Positions 45,653 through 55,665 of a stretch of DNA of 64,000 bases are shown here, in pieces (the stretch's first letter is position 1; each line of letters begins with the position of its first letter). Both the position numbers and the translations under genes were made by a program. The stretch spans positions 5,472-69,471 of the forward strand of contig NHEJ01000006.1 in assembly GCA_002170395.1 (NCBI GenBank). Direction: 5' to 3'. Origin of the DNA: Betaproteobacteria bacterium TMED82 (GTDB lineage: Bacteria > Pseudomonadota > Gammaproteobacteria > Burkholderiales > Burkholderiaceae_A). A model generated the notes under the pieces. That model did no database searches and was not told the DNA's origin. It saw only the letters and a program-made list of their open reading frames with translations.

Positions 45653-46357
45653 TCACTGCCCTAGTATAAAAGAACGATCATGTACCGATGATTCCACTAC
45701 CTTATTATCTTGAATTTTAACTGAATAAGCATTTTTTTTTTGTCCAAAAATTATAGTTTTGGCTGGAGATCCGTCTATGAAGTGTAGAGCACACTCTCCA
45801 TCAATGCCATATGCGGAGGATATAACTTTCTCTTTTAAAAACCTATGTAGTGATGGTCTTCTCTCTTTTTCTTCATCGTAGTGAGGACAACATACCCCTT
45901 CAATGTACCCCAAACAATCCATAATTGATAATTTGTTATCCCAAGAATCTGTTACACCCCTTTCGAACCAGCAAATAGCTCCGGCACTAACTCCACTCAA
46001 TACTACTCCTTTCTCGTACGCCTCTTTCAATATTCCATCTAACCCCCATTCCCTCCACACAGCCAACATGCTCCTTGTATTTCCTCCACCAACGAATATT
46101 ATATCCTGAGTGTGTATAAGCTTCTTCAAATTCACAGTCCGCTTAAAAAAATCCAGGTGGCTAGGCTGACACTTTAGTCTAGAAAAAGTCACATAAAAAT
46201 TTAATTTATACAAATCGTCATCACCAGTTGCGGTGGGAATAAAGCAAATTTTTGGATTCTCAACAGTTGATTGATCTAATATGTACTGCTCAATGACGCA
46301 TTGATCTGGATTTCTACCAAACCCTCCGCCCCCGATTGCGATTATCTGTTTTGACAC
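45653..46357 (-). CDS. Peptidase E-like serine peptidase (S51)
   Basis: Class-I glutaminase-like fold serine peptidase, 234 residues. The GTG start is used (no ATG fits; GGAG upstream). The nucleophile elbow GVSAGAICWFERG near residue 117 holds the catalytic Ser, and IIFVGGGNTRSMLAVWREWG precedes it. Peptidase E of Salmonella cleaves Asp-X dipeptides; cyanophycinase is a relative. The stretch YGIDGECALHFIDG near 190 and CCPHYDEEKERRPSLHRFL near 160 fit the YgaJ/S51 group. It is isolated from operons, and its reach to the tRNA-Ser is about 190 bp of non-coding DNA. Confidence 0.85.
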   Translation of the reverse strand: MSKQIIAIGGGGFGRNPDQCVIEQYILDQSTVENPKICFIPTATGDDDLYKLNFYVTFSRLKCQPSHLDFFKRTVNLKKLIHTQDIIFVGGGNTRSMLAVWREWGLDGILKEAYEKGVVLSGVSAGAICWFERGVTDSWDNKLSIMDCLGYIEGVCCPHYDEEKERRPSLHRFLKEKVISSAYGIDGECALHFIDGSPAKTIIFGQKKNAYSVKIQDNKVVESSVHDRSFILGQ

Positions 46358-46547
46358 TTTTTGGACTCTCCATTTTTGCCACTCTGTAGGCGAATCTTTT
46401 CAACAAACTTAAAGCATTCGTAAGTTTGTCAGTGATTTTTGCGAAATTCAAAGTGGTGAACTCTCTTTCCCAATCAAAGTTACCGCATGTTATCAATGCA
46501 AAAGGTCGTTTGCTCTTTAAATAATTAGTTCAATTTAATAAAAAAAT

Positions 46548-46638
46548 TGGCGGAGACGGTGGGATTCGAACCCACGGTGCGCTTTTGGCACACACTCCCT
46601 TAGCAGGGGAGCACCTTCGGCCACTCGGTCACGTCTCC
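46548..46638 (-). tRNA. tRNA-Ser (anticodon GCT)
   Basis: Class II tRNA with a long variable arm, 91 nt including an encoded CCA. The minus strand begins GGAGACGTGACCGAGTGGCC. The acceptor GGAGACG pairs with CGTCTCC, discriminator G, then CCA. The anticodon loop is CTGCTAA (anticodon GCT, reads AGC/AGU), and the variable arm contains GTGTGTGCCAAAAGCGCAC. A T-run follows CCA (ATTTTTTTATT), which may help terminate transcription. It lies 38 bp after lysC on the same strand, as in betaproteobacteria. Confidence 0.97.
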
Positions 46639-46676
46639 TGTTTATTAAAAAAATTAAACAATGGCATTTTATCTCA

Positions 46677-47927
46677 TCAAACGTCTAAATTAAAAGCTCT
46701 GTGCAAAGCACGAACAGCAAGCTCCATATACTTATCATCAATAACTACAGAAATTTTTATTTCGCTGGTAGAAATCATTTTTATATTAATTCCCTCCATA
46801 GATAATATCTCAAACATTTTACTAGCTACTCCAACATTAGACCTCATGCCAATTCCAACGACAGATACCTTACAAATATTAATATCACTGCATATTTCAC
46901 CATAACCTAAACTTTTGGGCACTTCGTCAAGAAGTACTTTTTCAGCATCCCGCAGCTCATCTTTGTGCACAGTAAAAGAAAAATCAGTTGTACCGTCCCT
47001 ACTGGAATTTTGTATAATCATGTCAACATCAATATTAGCGTTTGCTATTGGTCCCAAAATCTTATGAGCCACGCCAGGAGTATCTGAGACACCACTTACG
47101 GTAATTCGCGCTTCATCCCGATTAAAAGCAATTCCTGAAATTACTGCTTCTTCCATAACTTCGTCTTCCTCATGAGTGACGATTGTACTTTCTCTCAATT
47201 CATCAGCGATACTAAGATTTGGGTCTTGAAAACTTGATAATACACGAGTCTTAACTTTAAATTTACCAGCAAATCCTACTGCTCTAATCTGCAACACCTT
47301 TGAACCAAGGCTTGACATCTCAAGCATTTCTTCAAAAGTTACAGTTTTCAACCTTTTCGCGTTCGGTTCTACTCTCGGATCTGTAGTATACACTCCATCA
47401 ACATCGGTATATATCAAACATTCCTCTGCTTTCAGTGCATAAGCCAATGCTACTGCTGAAGTATCAGAACCTCCCCGTCCTAATGTGGTAATTGCCCCTG
47501 AGGATTCATCTATACCTTGAAAACCAGTAATAACTACTACATTTCTGGTTGACAACTCTTTTCTAACAAAACTAGGGTCGATACTTTTAATTTTTGCTTT
47601 TCCAAAAACTGAATCCGTAACAATTTTCACTTGCCAACCACAAAAACTTATCGCATCTAAACCCAATTCTTTAAGCATAATAGTTAGGAGACCAGATGAA
47701 ACTTGTTCCCCACTAGCTAACACCTGGTCCAAACTTCTTGCGTCCGGGTCAGCTGTAAAGTTCTTTGCTAAAGAAATAAGTCTGTTAGTTTCTCCGGACA
47801 TCGCAGATGTTACAACAACTAATTTAACATCAGTATCAGACCATTTTTTTATTCTTGTGGCAACCCTATGAATTCTATCCACCGAACCCATTGATGTACC
47901 ACCATATTTCTGAACAATTACTTTCAT
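46677..47927 (-). CDS. lysC: Aspartate kinase
   Basis: Phosphorylates aspartate as the first step to lysine, threonine and methionine. The kinase domain starts VQKYGGTSMGSVDRIHRVA, with GFQGIDESSGAITTLGRGGSD near 135 (given by position) and YTDVDGVYTTDPR near 175. Two C-terminal ACT domains (about 265-340 and 345-416) contain VSGVSDTPGVAHKILGPIA and VVGIGMRSNVGVASKMFEIL. The 416 residues are standard for the lysine/threonine-feedback type. It follows tilS with only 3-4 bases of overlap. Confidence 0.97.
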   Translation of the reverse strand: MKVIVQKYGGTSMGSVDRIHRVATRIKKWSDTDVKLVVVTSAMSGETNRLISLAKNFTADPDARSLDQVLASGEQVSSGLLTIMLKELGLDAISFCGWQVKIVTDSVFGKAKIKSIDPSFVRKELSTRNVVVITGFQGIDESSGAITTLGRGGSDTSAVALAYALKAEECLIYTDVDGVYTTDPRVEPNAKRLKTVTFEEMLEMSSLGSKVLQIRAVGFAGKFKVKTRVLSSFQDPNLSIADELRESTIVTHEEDEVMEEAVISGIAFNRDEARITVSGVSDTPGVAHKILGPIANANIDVDMIIQNSSRDGTTDFSFTVHKDELRDAEKVLLDEVPKSLGYGEICSDINICKVSVVGIGMRSNVGVASKMFEILSMEGINIKMISTSEIKISVVIDDKYMELAVRALHRAFNLDV

Positions 47928-48949
47928 ATAATTACCGATAAACTTATTTCTGTTTTACTAGCCGTTATGCAAAAACTTTTTTCCTCAGACTCTAGTTTAA
48001 AGTAAAGGCTTCGGCTTGATGAAAATTTTACTTGTCTAATAATTTCCTTCAATCTTGCCGACGACGGCATTTTACAGCCCCCTTTAAATAACCATAATCG
48101 CAATACTTCTGGTTGTAGTTCATTGTCAAGTTTTAAAAACTTACTTTTGACAAGCACACTAGAATTACCAAAAACCTCGTCAATCTCTTGGATTTTCACA
48201 CACTCACTTAGACTTTCGTTTAACATTAGATTCATATTGTCTCTGACATTTTGTAAATGCTTTATGCTCCGATACATATTTTTTTTTGCACCTTTTCTCA
48301 TCAACACTAACTTTGGAATAATATGCGCTCTCAAATTATTCCTATCAAAATCTAAGTTTTTATTAGAATGATCTTCAACCCAATCTAACTTATTCTGCAC
48401 GGCATAGGCATATATTTCCTCACGAGAAAAACCAAGTATTGGCCTCCACACCTTTACAATTTTATTCAGAATAGTTTTTTTTGAGAACTCAATCATACCG
48501 GTGAGTCCGTTCAAACCTGCACCCCTTATCCACTGTAAAAAAACAGTTTCTAACTGGTCATCTAAATGATGACCTAAAACTAAGAGATCTTTGGAATTAT
48601 CAATGATTGAGGCAAAAGCTTCGTACCTTCTTTTACGCGCGGCTGCTTCAATGCCAAACTTTTTTTTTTCTGATTCCAGAACTTTTACGGAAATACAACG
48701 TAATTTCACTCCTGCATTCTTACAAATCATCTCACAAAAGTCCTGAAACTTTTGTGAATCAGACTGCAGGTTATGATTAACATGAACTACTTCAATCAAT
48801 GAATTTTTTTTTTTCTTTTTGCCTGGTAATGATACTGAGTATTTATCAAGTAAAAGATACAGAAGAGCAACAGAGTCCAATCCGCCAGATAGCCCCACGA
48901 AAAGTTTATCAAATTCTTCAGGAGGATTCTTTAAAAGTTCCAAATTCAC
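47924..48949 (-). CDS. tilS: tRNA(Ile)-lysidine synthase
   Basis: Converts the wobble C of tRNA-Ile(CAU) to lysidine so that it reads AUA. The PP-loop [20 protein letters not shown] is near residue 16, with the [11 protein letters not shown] and [18 protein letters not shown] family motifs, and [11 protein letters not shown] near 148. At 341 residues it is shorter than E. coli TilS (432) because the C-terminal domain is reduced, which is common in streamlined genomes. The start is GTG, the only candidate, lying inside the end of accA (32-base overlap). Confidence 0.93.
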   Translation of the reverse strand: MNLELLKNPPEEFDKLFVGLSGGLDSVALLYLLLDKYSVSLPGKKKKKNSLIEVVHVNHNLQSDSQKFQDFCEMICKNAGVKLRCISVKVLESEKKKFGIEAAARKRRYEAFASIIDNSKDLLVLGHHLDDQLETVFLQWIRGAGLNGLTGMIEFSKKTILNKIVKVWRPILGFSREEIYAYAVQNKLDWVEDHSNKNLDFDRNNLRAHIIPKLVLMRKGAKKNMYRSIKHLQNVRDNMNLMLNESLSECVKIQEIDEVFGNSSVLVKSKFLKLDNELQPEVLRLWLFKGGCKMPSSARLKEIIRQVKFSSSRSLYFKLESEEKSFCITASKTEISLSVII

Positions 48950-49883
48950 GAATCTTATCCTGTCTTTTTCTCACCAAGTCTCCGATCTTTAACTTTTTAA
49001 GTGATCTTAGATTTTGACCAAGCTCTTTTTTTAATTTAGCAAAAGCAAATTCATAATTTCTGTGATTACCTCCTAATGGTTCTGGAATAACACTATCTAC
49101 TAAGCCCAATTCTTTAAGCCTGTTCGCAGTGATTCCTAAAATTGAAGCAGCTTCTCCTGCCTTATCCGAATCTTTCCATAAAATTGATGCGCAACCTTCG
49201 GGAGAGATTACAGAGTAGATAGAGTACTGAAAAATTAGGAGTTTATCTGCAACAGCGATAGCTAAAGCACCACCAGAACCACCCTCTCCGATCACTACGG
49301 AAATTATCGGTACTTTTAAACCCGACATGAGAAAAAGATTTCTTCCAATAGCCTCAGACTGTCCCCTCTCCTCCGCACCTATTCCTGGATATGCACCAGG
49401 AGTGTCAACAAAAGTTATAATTGGAATGGAAAATTTCTCAGCTAATTTCATGAGTCTTGCTGCTTTCCTATAGCCTTCAGGCTTTGGCATTCCAAAAGTT
49501 CTGTGAGTTCTTTCTTTTAAGTCTCTGCCTTTTTGATGACCAATTACCATCACTGACTCTCTGTCAAACTTTGCCAACCCACCAACTATTGCAGGATCGT
49601 CTGCATAACCCCTATCTCCATGCAACTCAGTAAAATTTTCCATTATGGCACCTATAATATCAAGGCTATACGGCCTTTGCGGGTGCCTAGCAATTTGAGA
49701 AATTTGCCATGGTGTCAAACTTCGATAAATTGACCTAAGAAGTGAGTCACTTTTTTTGGTTAATGCCTCTATCTCCTTACTTACATCAATAGCAGATTCA
49801 CCGGTTTGAACTGTTCGAAGTTCTTCAATTTTCTGATGAAGCTCCTCTAGAGGCTTCTCAAAGTCTAAGAATGTAAATTTCAT
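48918..49883 (-). CDS. accA: Acetyl-CoA carboxylase carboxyltransferase subunit alpha
   Basis: Carboxyltransferase alpha subunit, which pairs with AccD to make malonyl-CoA. The 321-residue protein begins [19 protein letters not shown] and contains [19 protein letters not shown] near 155, [20 protein letters not shown] near 195, and [16 protein letters not shown] near 225. All are standard. It lies between cysS and tilS on the minus strand, in the betaproteobacterial lysC-tilS-accA-cysS order. Confidence 0.98.
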   Translation of the reverse strand: MKFTFLDFEKPLEELHQKIEELRTVQTGESAIDVSKEIEALTKKSDSLLRSIYRSLTPWQISQIARHPQRPYSLDIIGAIMENFTELHGDRGYADDPAIVGGLAKFDRESVMVIGHQKGRDLKERTHRTFGMPKPEGYRKAARLMKLAEKFSIPIITFVDTPGAYPGIGAEERGQSEAIGRNLFLMSGLKVPIISVVIGEGGSGGALAIAVADKLLIFQYSIYSVISPEGCASILWKDSDKAGEAASILGITANRLKELGLVDSVIPEPLGGNHRNYEFAFAKLKKELGQNLRSLKKLKIGDLVRKRQDKIREFGTFKESS

Positions 49884-49895
49884 AGTTCTAATTTT

Positions 49896-51344
49896 TTAAT
49901 TACAGGTTTGCCAGGAAGTACCCTGGGGACTGTCCCTTAGATCGATACCTTTTTCCTTCAGCTCTTTTCTAATTTCGTCAGCTAAAGAATAATTCTTTTG
50001 TTTTTTCGCCTGGTCTCTTTTAACAATAAGTTCTTCAATCTCCACCTTCGAGATAGACAGATTCCTTAAACTCTTCTTATCAATCACTTCTTTTAAACTT
50101 CTATTCAAAATTCCAAGGCATAAACCCATACCTCTAAAAGATTTAATTTCACTCTCTAAATGCCCTTTATTATTTTTGTCAAATATTTCTTTAATTCTCT
50201 TTCCAAAAACAAACATGATGGAGAGAGCTTTAGGGGTGTTGAAGTCATCAGACATGGCTTCTCTAAATTTCACTACATATTCATTTTTACTGTTCATCAT
50301 TTCTCTAATACACAATTTTGCTTGGGAGGCTACCACTGCTTCAGTTTCACCTAAAAAATCCAAAAGTTCATACAGTTTACATAAAGCGGCCTTTGCGTCA
50401 TTCAACAAGCTAATTGAGTAATTTAATGGGCTTCGATAGTGTCCCCTTATTAAAAAATATCTTAAAACTTCAGGGTTCACGATCGACAAAATATTTTCAA
50501 TAGTCGTGGTATTACCAGTGGATTTTGACATCTTTTCATCTTCTATAGTCACAAAACCAACATGCATCCAAAAGTTTACATGAGATTCTCCCTTAGCCCC
50601 TAAATAACCTGCCTCGGATTGGGCTATCTCGTTTTCGTGATGGGGAAACTGTAGATCTATCCCTCCGCCATGAATATCAAACTTTTTACCCAGGAAAGTA
50701 TTACTCATCGCAGAACACTCTATATGCCAACCAGGCCTGCCTTTACCAAAGGGGGACTCCCAAGCAACATCGTTAGGCTCATCAGGTTTTTTACCTTTCC
50801 AAAGAACAAAGTCCAGCGGATCTTTTTTCGACCCATCAATTTCAACTCTTTTACCCGCCTGTAGCTGATCAATTGACTTTCCAGACAGTTTTCCATAATC
50901 CTCGAAGGACCTGACCGCGTAGTTTACGTCCGCTCCTGCCACATAAGCATGACCACTGTTCAATAATTTCTTTATCAAATCTAACATTTCATTTATATGT
51001 TCTGAGGCTCTGGGCTCGTGAGTCGGAGAACTTACTCCTAAATTCCTTTCATCTTTGTGCATAGCATCGATAAATTGAGTCGTAAGTTTCTCAACGGAAA
51101 CACCTTTTTCCGCTGATTTTAAAATAATTTTGTCATCAACATCGGTGATATTCCTAATATATTTCACATTAAATCCACTCGCTTCAAACCACCTTGTGAC
51201 GATGTCAAAAAAAATTAAAATTCTTGCATGCCCAATGTGACATAGATCATAGACGGTCATACCGCAGACATAAAGACTGACCTCACCCTCAATTATGGGT
51301 ACGAATTTCTCCTTTCGTCTACCTATGCTATTGTATATATACAA
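49896..51344 (-). CDS. cysS: Cysteinyl-tRNA synthetase
   Basis: Class I synthetase that charges tRNA-Cys. The 482-residue protein has the HIGH motif within YDLCHIGHARILIFFDIV near residue 38, zinc ligands in CGMTVYD, WHIECSAMS near 205 and HHENEIAQSE, and the KMSKS motif DEKMSKSTGNT near 268. The start is TTG, since conserved IYNSIGRRKEKFVPI begins at codon 3 and no ATG lies nearby. It is divergent from the TPR gene across 58 bp. Confidence 0.96.
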   Translation of the reverse strand: MYIYNSIGRRKEKFVPIIEGEVSLYVCGMTVYDLCHIGHARILIFFDIVTRWFEASGFNVKYIRNITDVDDKIILKSAEKGVSVEKLTTQFIDAMHKDERNLGVSSPTHEPRASEHINEMLDLIKKLLNSGHAYVAGADVNYAVRSFEDYGKLSGKSIDQLQAGKRVEIDGSKKDPLDFVLWKGKKPDEPNDVAWESPFGKGRPGWHIECSAMSNTFLGKKFDIHGGGIDLQFPHHENEIAQSEAGYLGAKGESHVNFWMHVGFVTIEDEKMSKSTGNTTTIENILSIVNPEVLRYFLIRGHYRSPLNYSISLLNDAKAALCKLYELLDFLGETEAVVASQAKLCIREMMNSKNEYVVKFREAMSDDFNTPKALSIMFVFGKRIKEIFDKNNKGHLESEIKSFRGMGLCLGILNRSLKEVIDKKSLRNLSISKVEIEELIVKRDQAKKQKNYSLADEIRKELKEKGIDLRDSPQGTSWQTCN

Positions 51345-51402
51345 AATTTGATTAGCCTTTTCATTTGTTACACGTACTTATTTTCTTTACACAATCTGTA
51401 AA

Positions 51403-52044
51403 ATGATAAAAAAGATTTCTATTTTATTACTGTTTTTCCCTTTAGGGATACAAATTAACCTTTTGTTGGCTCAAGATAATCGCAGCGAGCAGTTGACGCA
51501 AGTAGTCAATACCACACTAAAAATTTCTGAAACGAAAGAATTAATTGAACTTAAAAGATACGATCAGGCCTCTGAAATTATTGGATATTATTTGAAAAAA
51601 AAACCTCGAGATGCGCAATGGAGATATCTAAAAGCGGTTTTGTACGCCGATAGAGGCCTGCACCTCGGTGATGAAGATCAGATTTTTAAGTCGATTAATA
51701 TTTTTGAGCGGCTCACAGAAGAATTCCCTGAATTAGCAGAAACTTACAATAATTTAGCTGTACTTTACATTTCGCAAAATGAAGGAGAAAAGGCCAGAAA
51801 AGCTCTTGATACGGCAATAGTAAATAGACCGAACTATATTCTAGCTTATGAAAATTTAGCAGATTTACATATATATTTTGCGAAAAGTATTTACCTTGAG
51901 GGTTTGTCCAAAGATAATGGTTCGTCGGAAAGACTCAGAGCTAAAGCAGATCATATAAACCGAACACCTTATTTATCGAAACCCAAGTTAAATCTCGATT
52001 TCAAAAGTAAAACTATAGAAGGAAGTTATGAAAATAAAAATTGA
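51403..52044 (+). CDS. Exported TPR-repeat protein
   Basis: Protein of 213 residues that commonly precedes ppiB in betaproteobacteria. A signal peptide covers about residues 1-22 (MIKKISILLLFFPLGIQINL), followed by tandem tetratricopeptide helices, for example LIELKRYDQASEIIGYYLKK and AETYNNLAVLYISQNEGEKA. A charged tail follows. The likely role is a periplasmic scaffold; the partner is unknown. Its end overlaps ppiB by 17 bases. Confidence 0.86.
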   Translation: MIKKISILLLFFPLGIQINLLLAQDNRSEQLTQVVNTTLKISETKELIELKRYDQASEIIGYYLKKKPRDAQWRYLKAVLYADRGLHLGDEDQIFKSINIFERLTEEFPELAETYNNLAVLYISQNEGEKARKALDTAIVNRPNYILAYENLADLHIYFAKSIYLEGLSKDNGSSERLRAKADHINRTPYLSKPKLNLDFKSKTIEGSYENKN

Positions 52045-52522
52045 TACATCATTAGGCTTTATTGAAATCGCTCTAGACGAGGAAAAAGCTCCAATAAGCT
52101 GTAAAAACTTTCTAGTTTATGTTGAAGAAAATTTTTACGATAAGACTATATTTCATCGCGTCATTGATGGTTTCATGATTCAAGGAGGAGGTTTTGATGA
52201 AAGCTTTAAAGAAAAAAATACTTTCAAACCCATATCTAACGAAGCCGACAACGGACTGAAAAATAAGGCTTTTACCATTGCAATGGCTCGGACTAACGAC
52301 CCACACTCAGCGACAGCACAATTTTTTATTAATCTAGTGGATAATGCATTTTTAGATCATACTTCCAAAACTAGTGATGGTTGGGGATATGCAGTATTTG
52401 GCTCTGTGGAAAAAGGGAAATCTGTTGTTACAAAAATAGGACAAGTCGCAACTGGATCAAGAGGTTTTTTCCAAGACGTCCCCAACTCCCCGGTCGTAAT
52501 AAAATCGATAACAAAACTCTGA
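52028..52522 (+). CDS. ppiB: Cyclophilin-type peptidyl-prolyl cis-trans isomerase
   Basis: Cytoplasmic cyclophilin of 164 residues without a signal peptide. Active-site motifs: YDKTIFHRVIDGFMIQGGGF (catalytic Arg in FHRVI), AMARTNDPHSATAQFFINL, and WGYAVFGSVEKGKSVVTKI. It starts inside the TPR gene with GGAAG upstream, and lpxH starts 2 bases after its stop. Confidence 0.96.
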   Translation: MKIKIDTSLGFIEIALDEEKAPISCKNFLVYVEENFYDKTIFHRVIDGFMIQGGGFDESFKEKNTFKPISNEADNGLKNKAFTIAMARTNDPHSATAQFFINLVDNAFLDHTSKTSDGWGYAVFGSVEKGKSVVTKIGQVATGSRGFFQDVPNSPVVIKSITKL

Positions 52523-52524
52523 TA

Positions 52525-53322
52525 ATGGATTTTATTGAAAACATCAGCTTTTGCAAAAAAGTGCAGTTATGCTCTGACATTCATCTTAGCCCAAAAACTG
52601 AGCTACTGACATCTAGTTTTTGTAAATGGTTAGAACAGACCTGTATTCTTACTGATGAACAAGACCGACCCGAATGGCTCTTAATTCTTGGAGATCTTTT
52701 TGATGTTTGGCTGGGTGATGATTTTATGAAACAAAATTCTGATATCAGTCCTATCCCACAACTGGAAGAAACTTTTTTAAAATTAAAAAATGTTGGAATT
52801 CGATTGGGAATTATGCATGGAAATAGGGATTTCCTTTTGGGTAATGATTTTTATTCGAGGTTTTCAGCTAAACCTCTCGATCCCAGCGTGAAACTCAAAG
52901 CCGAATCCGAAAACTATACACTGCTTTTAATGCACGGTGATGAGCTTTGCACTGACGATAAACAGCATCAGAATTTCCGAGAGATAACTAGGAATGAAGA
53001 GTGGAAAGAAACGTTTTTAAACAAAAATATGGAAGAAAGGTTAAAGATAGGCTCAGAATTACGAGAACTGAGTGAGAGCGCTAAATCCGAAAAAACATTA
53101 TCGTTGATGGATGTCAACCCTTTAGAAGTTGATAAAGTATTAACTCGTTCGGGTTCAGATGGGATGATACATGGTCATACTCACCTACCCGGAAAGTATC
53201 TTTTGCCCTCGGGAAAATATCGGTGGGTTATTCAAGATTGGAGAAATGTAAGTAATAGTGTTGTTGGCGGGGGCCTTGAAGTCACAAGGGAAAAAATTTC
53301 TACACTATTCTTTAGAGAGTAA
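52525..53322 (+). CDS. lpxH: UDP-2,3-diacylglucosamine diphosphatase
   Basis: Metallophosphoesterase that makes lipid X for lipid A synthesis. Motifs in order: [58 protein letters not shown] and [13 protein letters not shown] use the ATG at 52525 (265 aa), 2 bases after ppiB, because the frame upstream of it is ppiB sequence in another frame. Its end overlaps the end of the convergent cysE by 18 bases. Confidence 0.95.
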   Translation: MDFIENISFCKKVQLCSDIHLSPKTELLTSSFCKWLEQTCILTDEQDRPEWLLILGDLFDVWLGDDFMKQNSDISPIPQLEETFLKLKNVGIRLGIMHGNRDFLLGNDFYSRFSAKPLDPSVKLKAESENYTLLLMHGDELCTDDKQHQNFREITRNEEWKETFLNKNMEERLKIGSELRELSESAKSEKTLSLMDVNPLEVDKVLTRSGSDGMIHGHTHLPGKYLLPSGKYRWVIQDWRNVSNSVVGGGLEVTREKISTLFFRE

Positions 53323-54000
53323 TCTCTTTTTTAATTTAACCACTTCTTTTTGTTGAGCTTCAAATTTTTCTGTCAATTCTTTCAGCTTTTCAGCCAAGGG
53401 ATCTTGTTCAGTCCCGGAAACACCATAGGCTGTGAAAGCAGAGCTTTTTCCACTAAAATGCTCATCGCCCTCTTTATTTTCTACTTCTCTTGCTGGAATG
53501 CCAACAACGGTGACTCCTGGGGAAACCGAACGGATCACCACTGCATTAGAACCAATCTTTGCGTTCTTACCAATTGAAAAAGGGCCTAAAATCTTTGCTC
53601 CTGCACCAACCACTACACCGTCACAAAGCGTGGGGTGCCGTTTCTCCCCTTTGACAAGAGAGGTGCCCCCCAAAGTTACTCCTTGATAGATGGTACAGTC
53701 GTCCCCTACCACCGCAGTCTCACCTATTACCACTCCGTGTCCGTGGTCAATAAAAACCCTTCTGCCTAATTTAGCTGCTGGGTGGATCTCTATTCCAGTT
53801 AAAAATCTTGAGAATGTTGAAAACATCCTCGACACCCATTGCAAAAGGTAAATATTTCTATTCCAGAACCAATGTGACAACCTATGAAACCATAAAGCAT
53901 GCAACCCCGGATAACAAAAAACAACATCTACCAAGGAAGTTGCAGCGGGATCCCTTTCCAAAATTGTTTCAACATCCTCAATAATTCTAAGTTTCGTCAT
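53305..54000 (-). CDS. cysE: Serine O-acetyltransferase
   Basis: Makes O-acetylserine for cysteine synthesis. The 231-residue protein has the N-terminal helical part ([17 protein letters not shown]) and a left-handed hexapeptide beta-helix, with [20 protein letters not shown] near 72, [20 protein letters not shown] near 92, and [21 protein letters not shown] near 150. It is the shorter EpsC/SrpH-like form. A coiled C-terminal tail ([20 protein letters not shown]) is extra. It lies downstream of trmJ on the minus strand. Confidence 0.94.
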   Translation of the reverse strand: MTKLRIIEDVETILERDPAATSLVDVVFCYPGLHALWFHRLSHWFWNRNIYLLQWVSRMFSTFSRFLTGIEIHPAAKLGRRVFIDHGHGVVIGETAVVGDDCTIYQGVTLGGTSLVKGEKRHPTLCDGVVVGAGAKILGPFSIGKNAKIGSNAVVIRSVSPGVTVVGIPAREVENKEGDEHFSGKSSAFTAYGVSGTEQDPLAEKLKELTEKFEAQQKEVVKLKKRLLSKE

Positions 54001-54022
54001 TTAGCTTCCTCTATAGATAACA

Positions 54023-54823
54023 TCAAAGCTTATTAATAATTTCGGAAAAAAAAGCATCCAGTAGCCTAACATCTCTTTCAGACACTTCAGGGGTAACTAG
54101 TATTTTTCTTAATCTTTCAGCAATTTTACCTGGCCTTTCAGGAGATCGAAAATAAAGCTTGTCAGCAATACTTAAAATTTTTGTCTCTAACGCTGTTATT
54201 TTTTTTTGAGAAACCAATTCTGCTGAATTCGATTGATATTGTTGCCCTAATTTCAAGCCTGGTAATGAAGTACCGAGCCCTGTAGCGAAGTTTTTGCTCC
54301 GCAATTTACTGCGAAGACAAAAAGATACCACTTGAATTGCATGAGAGAGATTCAAGGACGGATAAACATTATCAGCCTCTAAGTGACAAATCGAAGTACA
54401 TCTCAAAATATCCGCATTTTTCAGTCCATTAGTCTCACCTCCGAAAACTAATGATATTTCTGTAGTCTCATTATCTGTTAGGGTTGCAAAGATCATATTC
54501 AAGCTCTCTTCTAAAGAGAGAACTGGTAAGCTATTGCTTCGATTTCGAGAAGTGAAGGCGATAACTCGATTTGAATTTCCAATTGCTTCATCTAGGGAGA
54601 TTACTCTCACTTTTTGCAGACATTCAGAGGCTCCGGCAGCCCTGTCATAAGCCTCCTTAGAATTTATGATTCCATTTCTCGTAGGATCTACTAAAATAGG
54701 GGGGCTGCATCCCATATTTTTTAGTGCTCTAACAGATGCTCCAAAATTACCGGGGTGAGAAGTTTCAACCATCACCCAATTTACTCGTTTTAGAAGATAG
54801 AGACCTTGACTCAACTTAACCAT
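54023..54823 (-). CDS. trmJ: tRNA (cytidine/uridine-2'-O-)-methyltransferase TrmJ
   Basis: SPOUT methyltransferase for position 32 of tRNA, 266 residues. Family motifs: WVMVETSHPGNFGASVRALK near residue 15, SLVFGGETNGLKNADI near 130, and the knot-forming YPSLNLSHAIQVVSF near 155. A C-terminal helical extension follows. It starts with AGGAGTT before the ATG and is divergent from suhB across 17 bp, so the two genes must share or overlap their promoter DNA. Confidence 0.95.
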   Translation of the reverse strand: MVKLSQGLYLLKRVNWVMVETSHPGNFGASVRALKNMGCSPPILVDPTRNGIINSKEAYDRAAGASECLQKVRVISLDEAIGNSNRVIAFTSRNRSNSLPVLSLEESLNMIFATLTDNETTEISLVFGGETNGLKNADILRCTSICHLEADNVYPSLNLSHAIQVVSFCLRSKLRSKNFATGLGTSLPGLKLGQQYQSNSAELVSQKKITALETKILSIADKLYFRSPERPGKIAERLRKILVTPEVSERDVRLLDAFFSEIINKL

Positions 54824-54840
54824 AACTCCTGAGATTAATC

Positions 54841-55665
54841 ATGCACCCTATGTTAAATACCGCAGTAAAAGCTGCGAGGAGAGCCGGCGCTATTATTAAC
54901 CGCGCTACCCTAGATCCAACTAAAATTAAAATATCAGAAAAAGAAAAAAATGATTTTGTGACAAACATTGATAAAAATTGTGAACAGGAAATAATCGATA
55001 TTTTACTATCTGCTTACCCAAAACACTCAATTTTAGCTGAGGAATCAGGCACCCTGATAATGAATCCATCAAACGAGAATATAAATCATGGATATACCTG
55101 GATTGTTGATCCGATTGATGGTACTACCAATTTTATTCATGACTTTCCTTTTTATTCAGTATCTATTGGATTAATGCTTAATGGAGAAATAACCCAGGCA
55201 GTTGTTTATGATCCTCATCGTGATGAACTATTTATAAGTTCCAAAGGACGCGGTTCGTATTTAAATGATAGAAGATTGAGAGTTTCCAACCAAATAATTG
55301 TTGAGGGAAGTTTAATTACCACAGGATTTCCTCCAAAAAATAAAACTAATTATTCAAAATATATTAACCTCATAAATAAGCTTGTGAATAACTCTGTCAG
55401 TGTCCGAAGGATTGGCTCTGCCGCTTTAGAGTTATGTTATGTTGCGGCGGGTAGAAGTGATTGTTTTTTTGAAATTGGCTTAATGCCCTGGGATATCGCT
55501 GCTGGATCTTTAATTGTAAAGGAAGCAGGCGGTTTTGTAGGTGATTTTATTGGCGGTGATGGTTATCTATTCAATGGGGATATAGTGGCTTCAAACCCAA
55601 AACTTTTTCCAATTATTTCAAAGCTAATAGCTTCAGAGCAATTAGTACAGGAGATTAAGAGATAA
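54841..55665 (+). CDS. suhB: Inositol monophosphatase family protein SuhB
   Basis: Mg-dependent phosphatase fold (274 aa), in bacteria also linked to rRNA antitermination complexes. Motifs: EKNDFVTNIDKNCEQEI near residue 37, ILAEESG near 62, the metal-binding WIVDPIDGTTNFIHDFPFYS near 88, and LMPWDIAAGSLIVKEAGG near 217. Its stop touches the ATG of mutS (TAAATG), so the two are closely coupled. The order trmJ-suhB is conserved in betaproteobacteria. Confidence 0.95.
   Translation: MHPMLNTAVKAARRAGAIINRATLDPTKIKISEKEKNDFVTNIDKNCEQEIIDILLSAYPKHSILAEESGTLIMNPSNENINHGYTWIVDPIDGTTNFIHDFPFYSVSIGLMLNGEITQAVVYDPHRDELFISSKGRGSYLNDRRLRVSNQIIVEGSLITTGFPPKNKTNYSKYINLINKLVNNSVSVRRIGSAALELCYVAAGRSDCFFEIGLMPWDIAAGSLIVKEAGGFVGDFIGGDGYLFNGDIVASNPKLFPIISKLIASEQLVQEIKR

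Noticed and set aside
46314-46496. 60-codon minus-strand ORF upstream of the peptidase E gene
   Set aside because: It overlaps the start of the peptidase gene in another frame, has no RBS or family match, and is rich in residues expected from chance translation.
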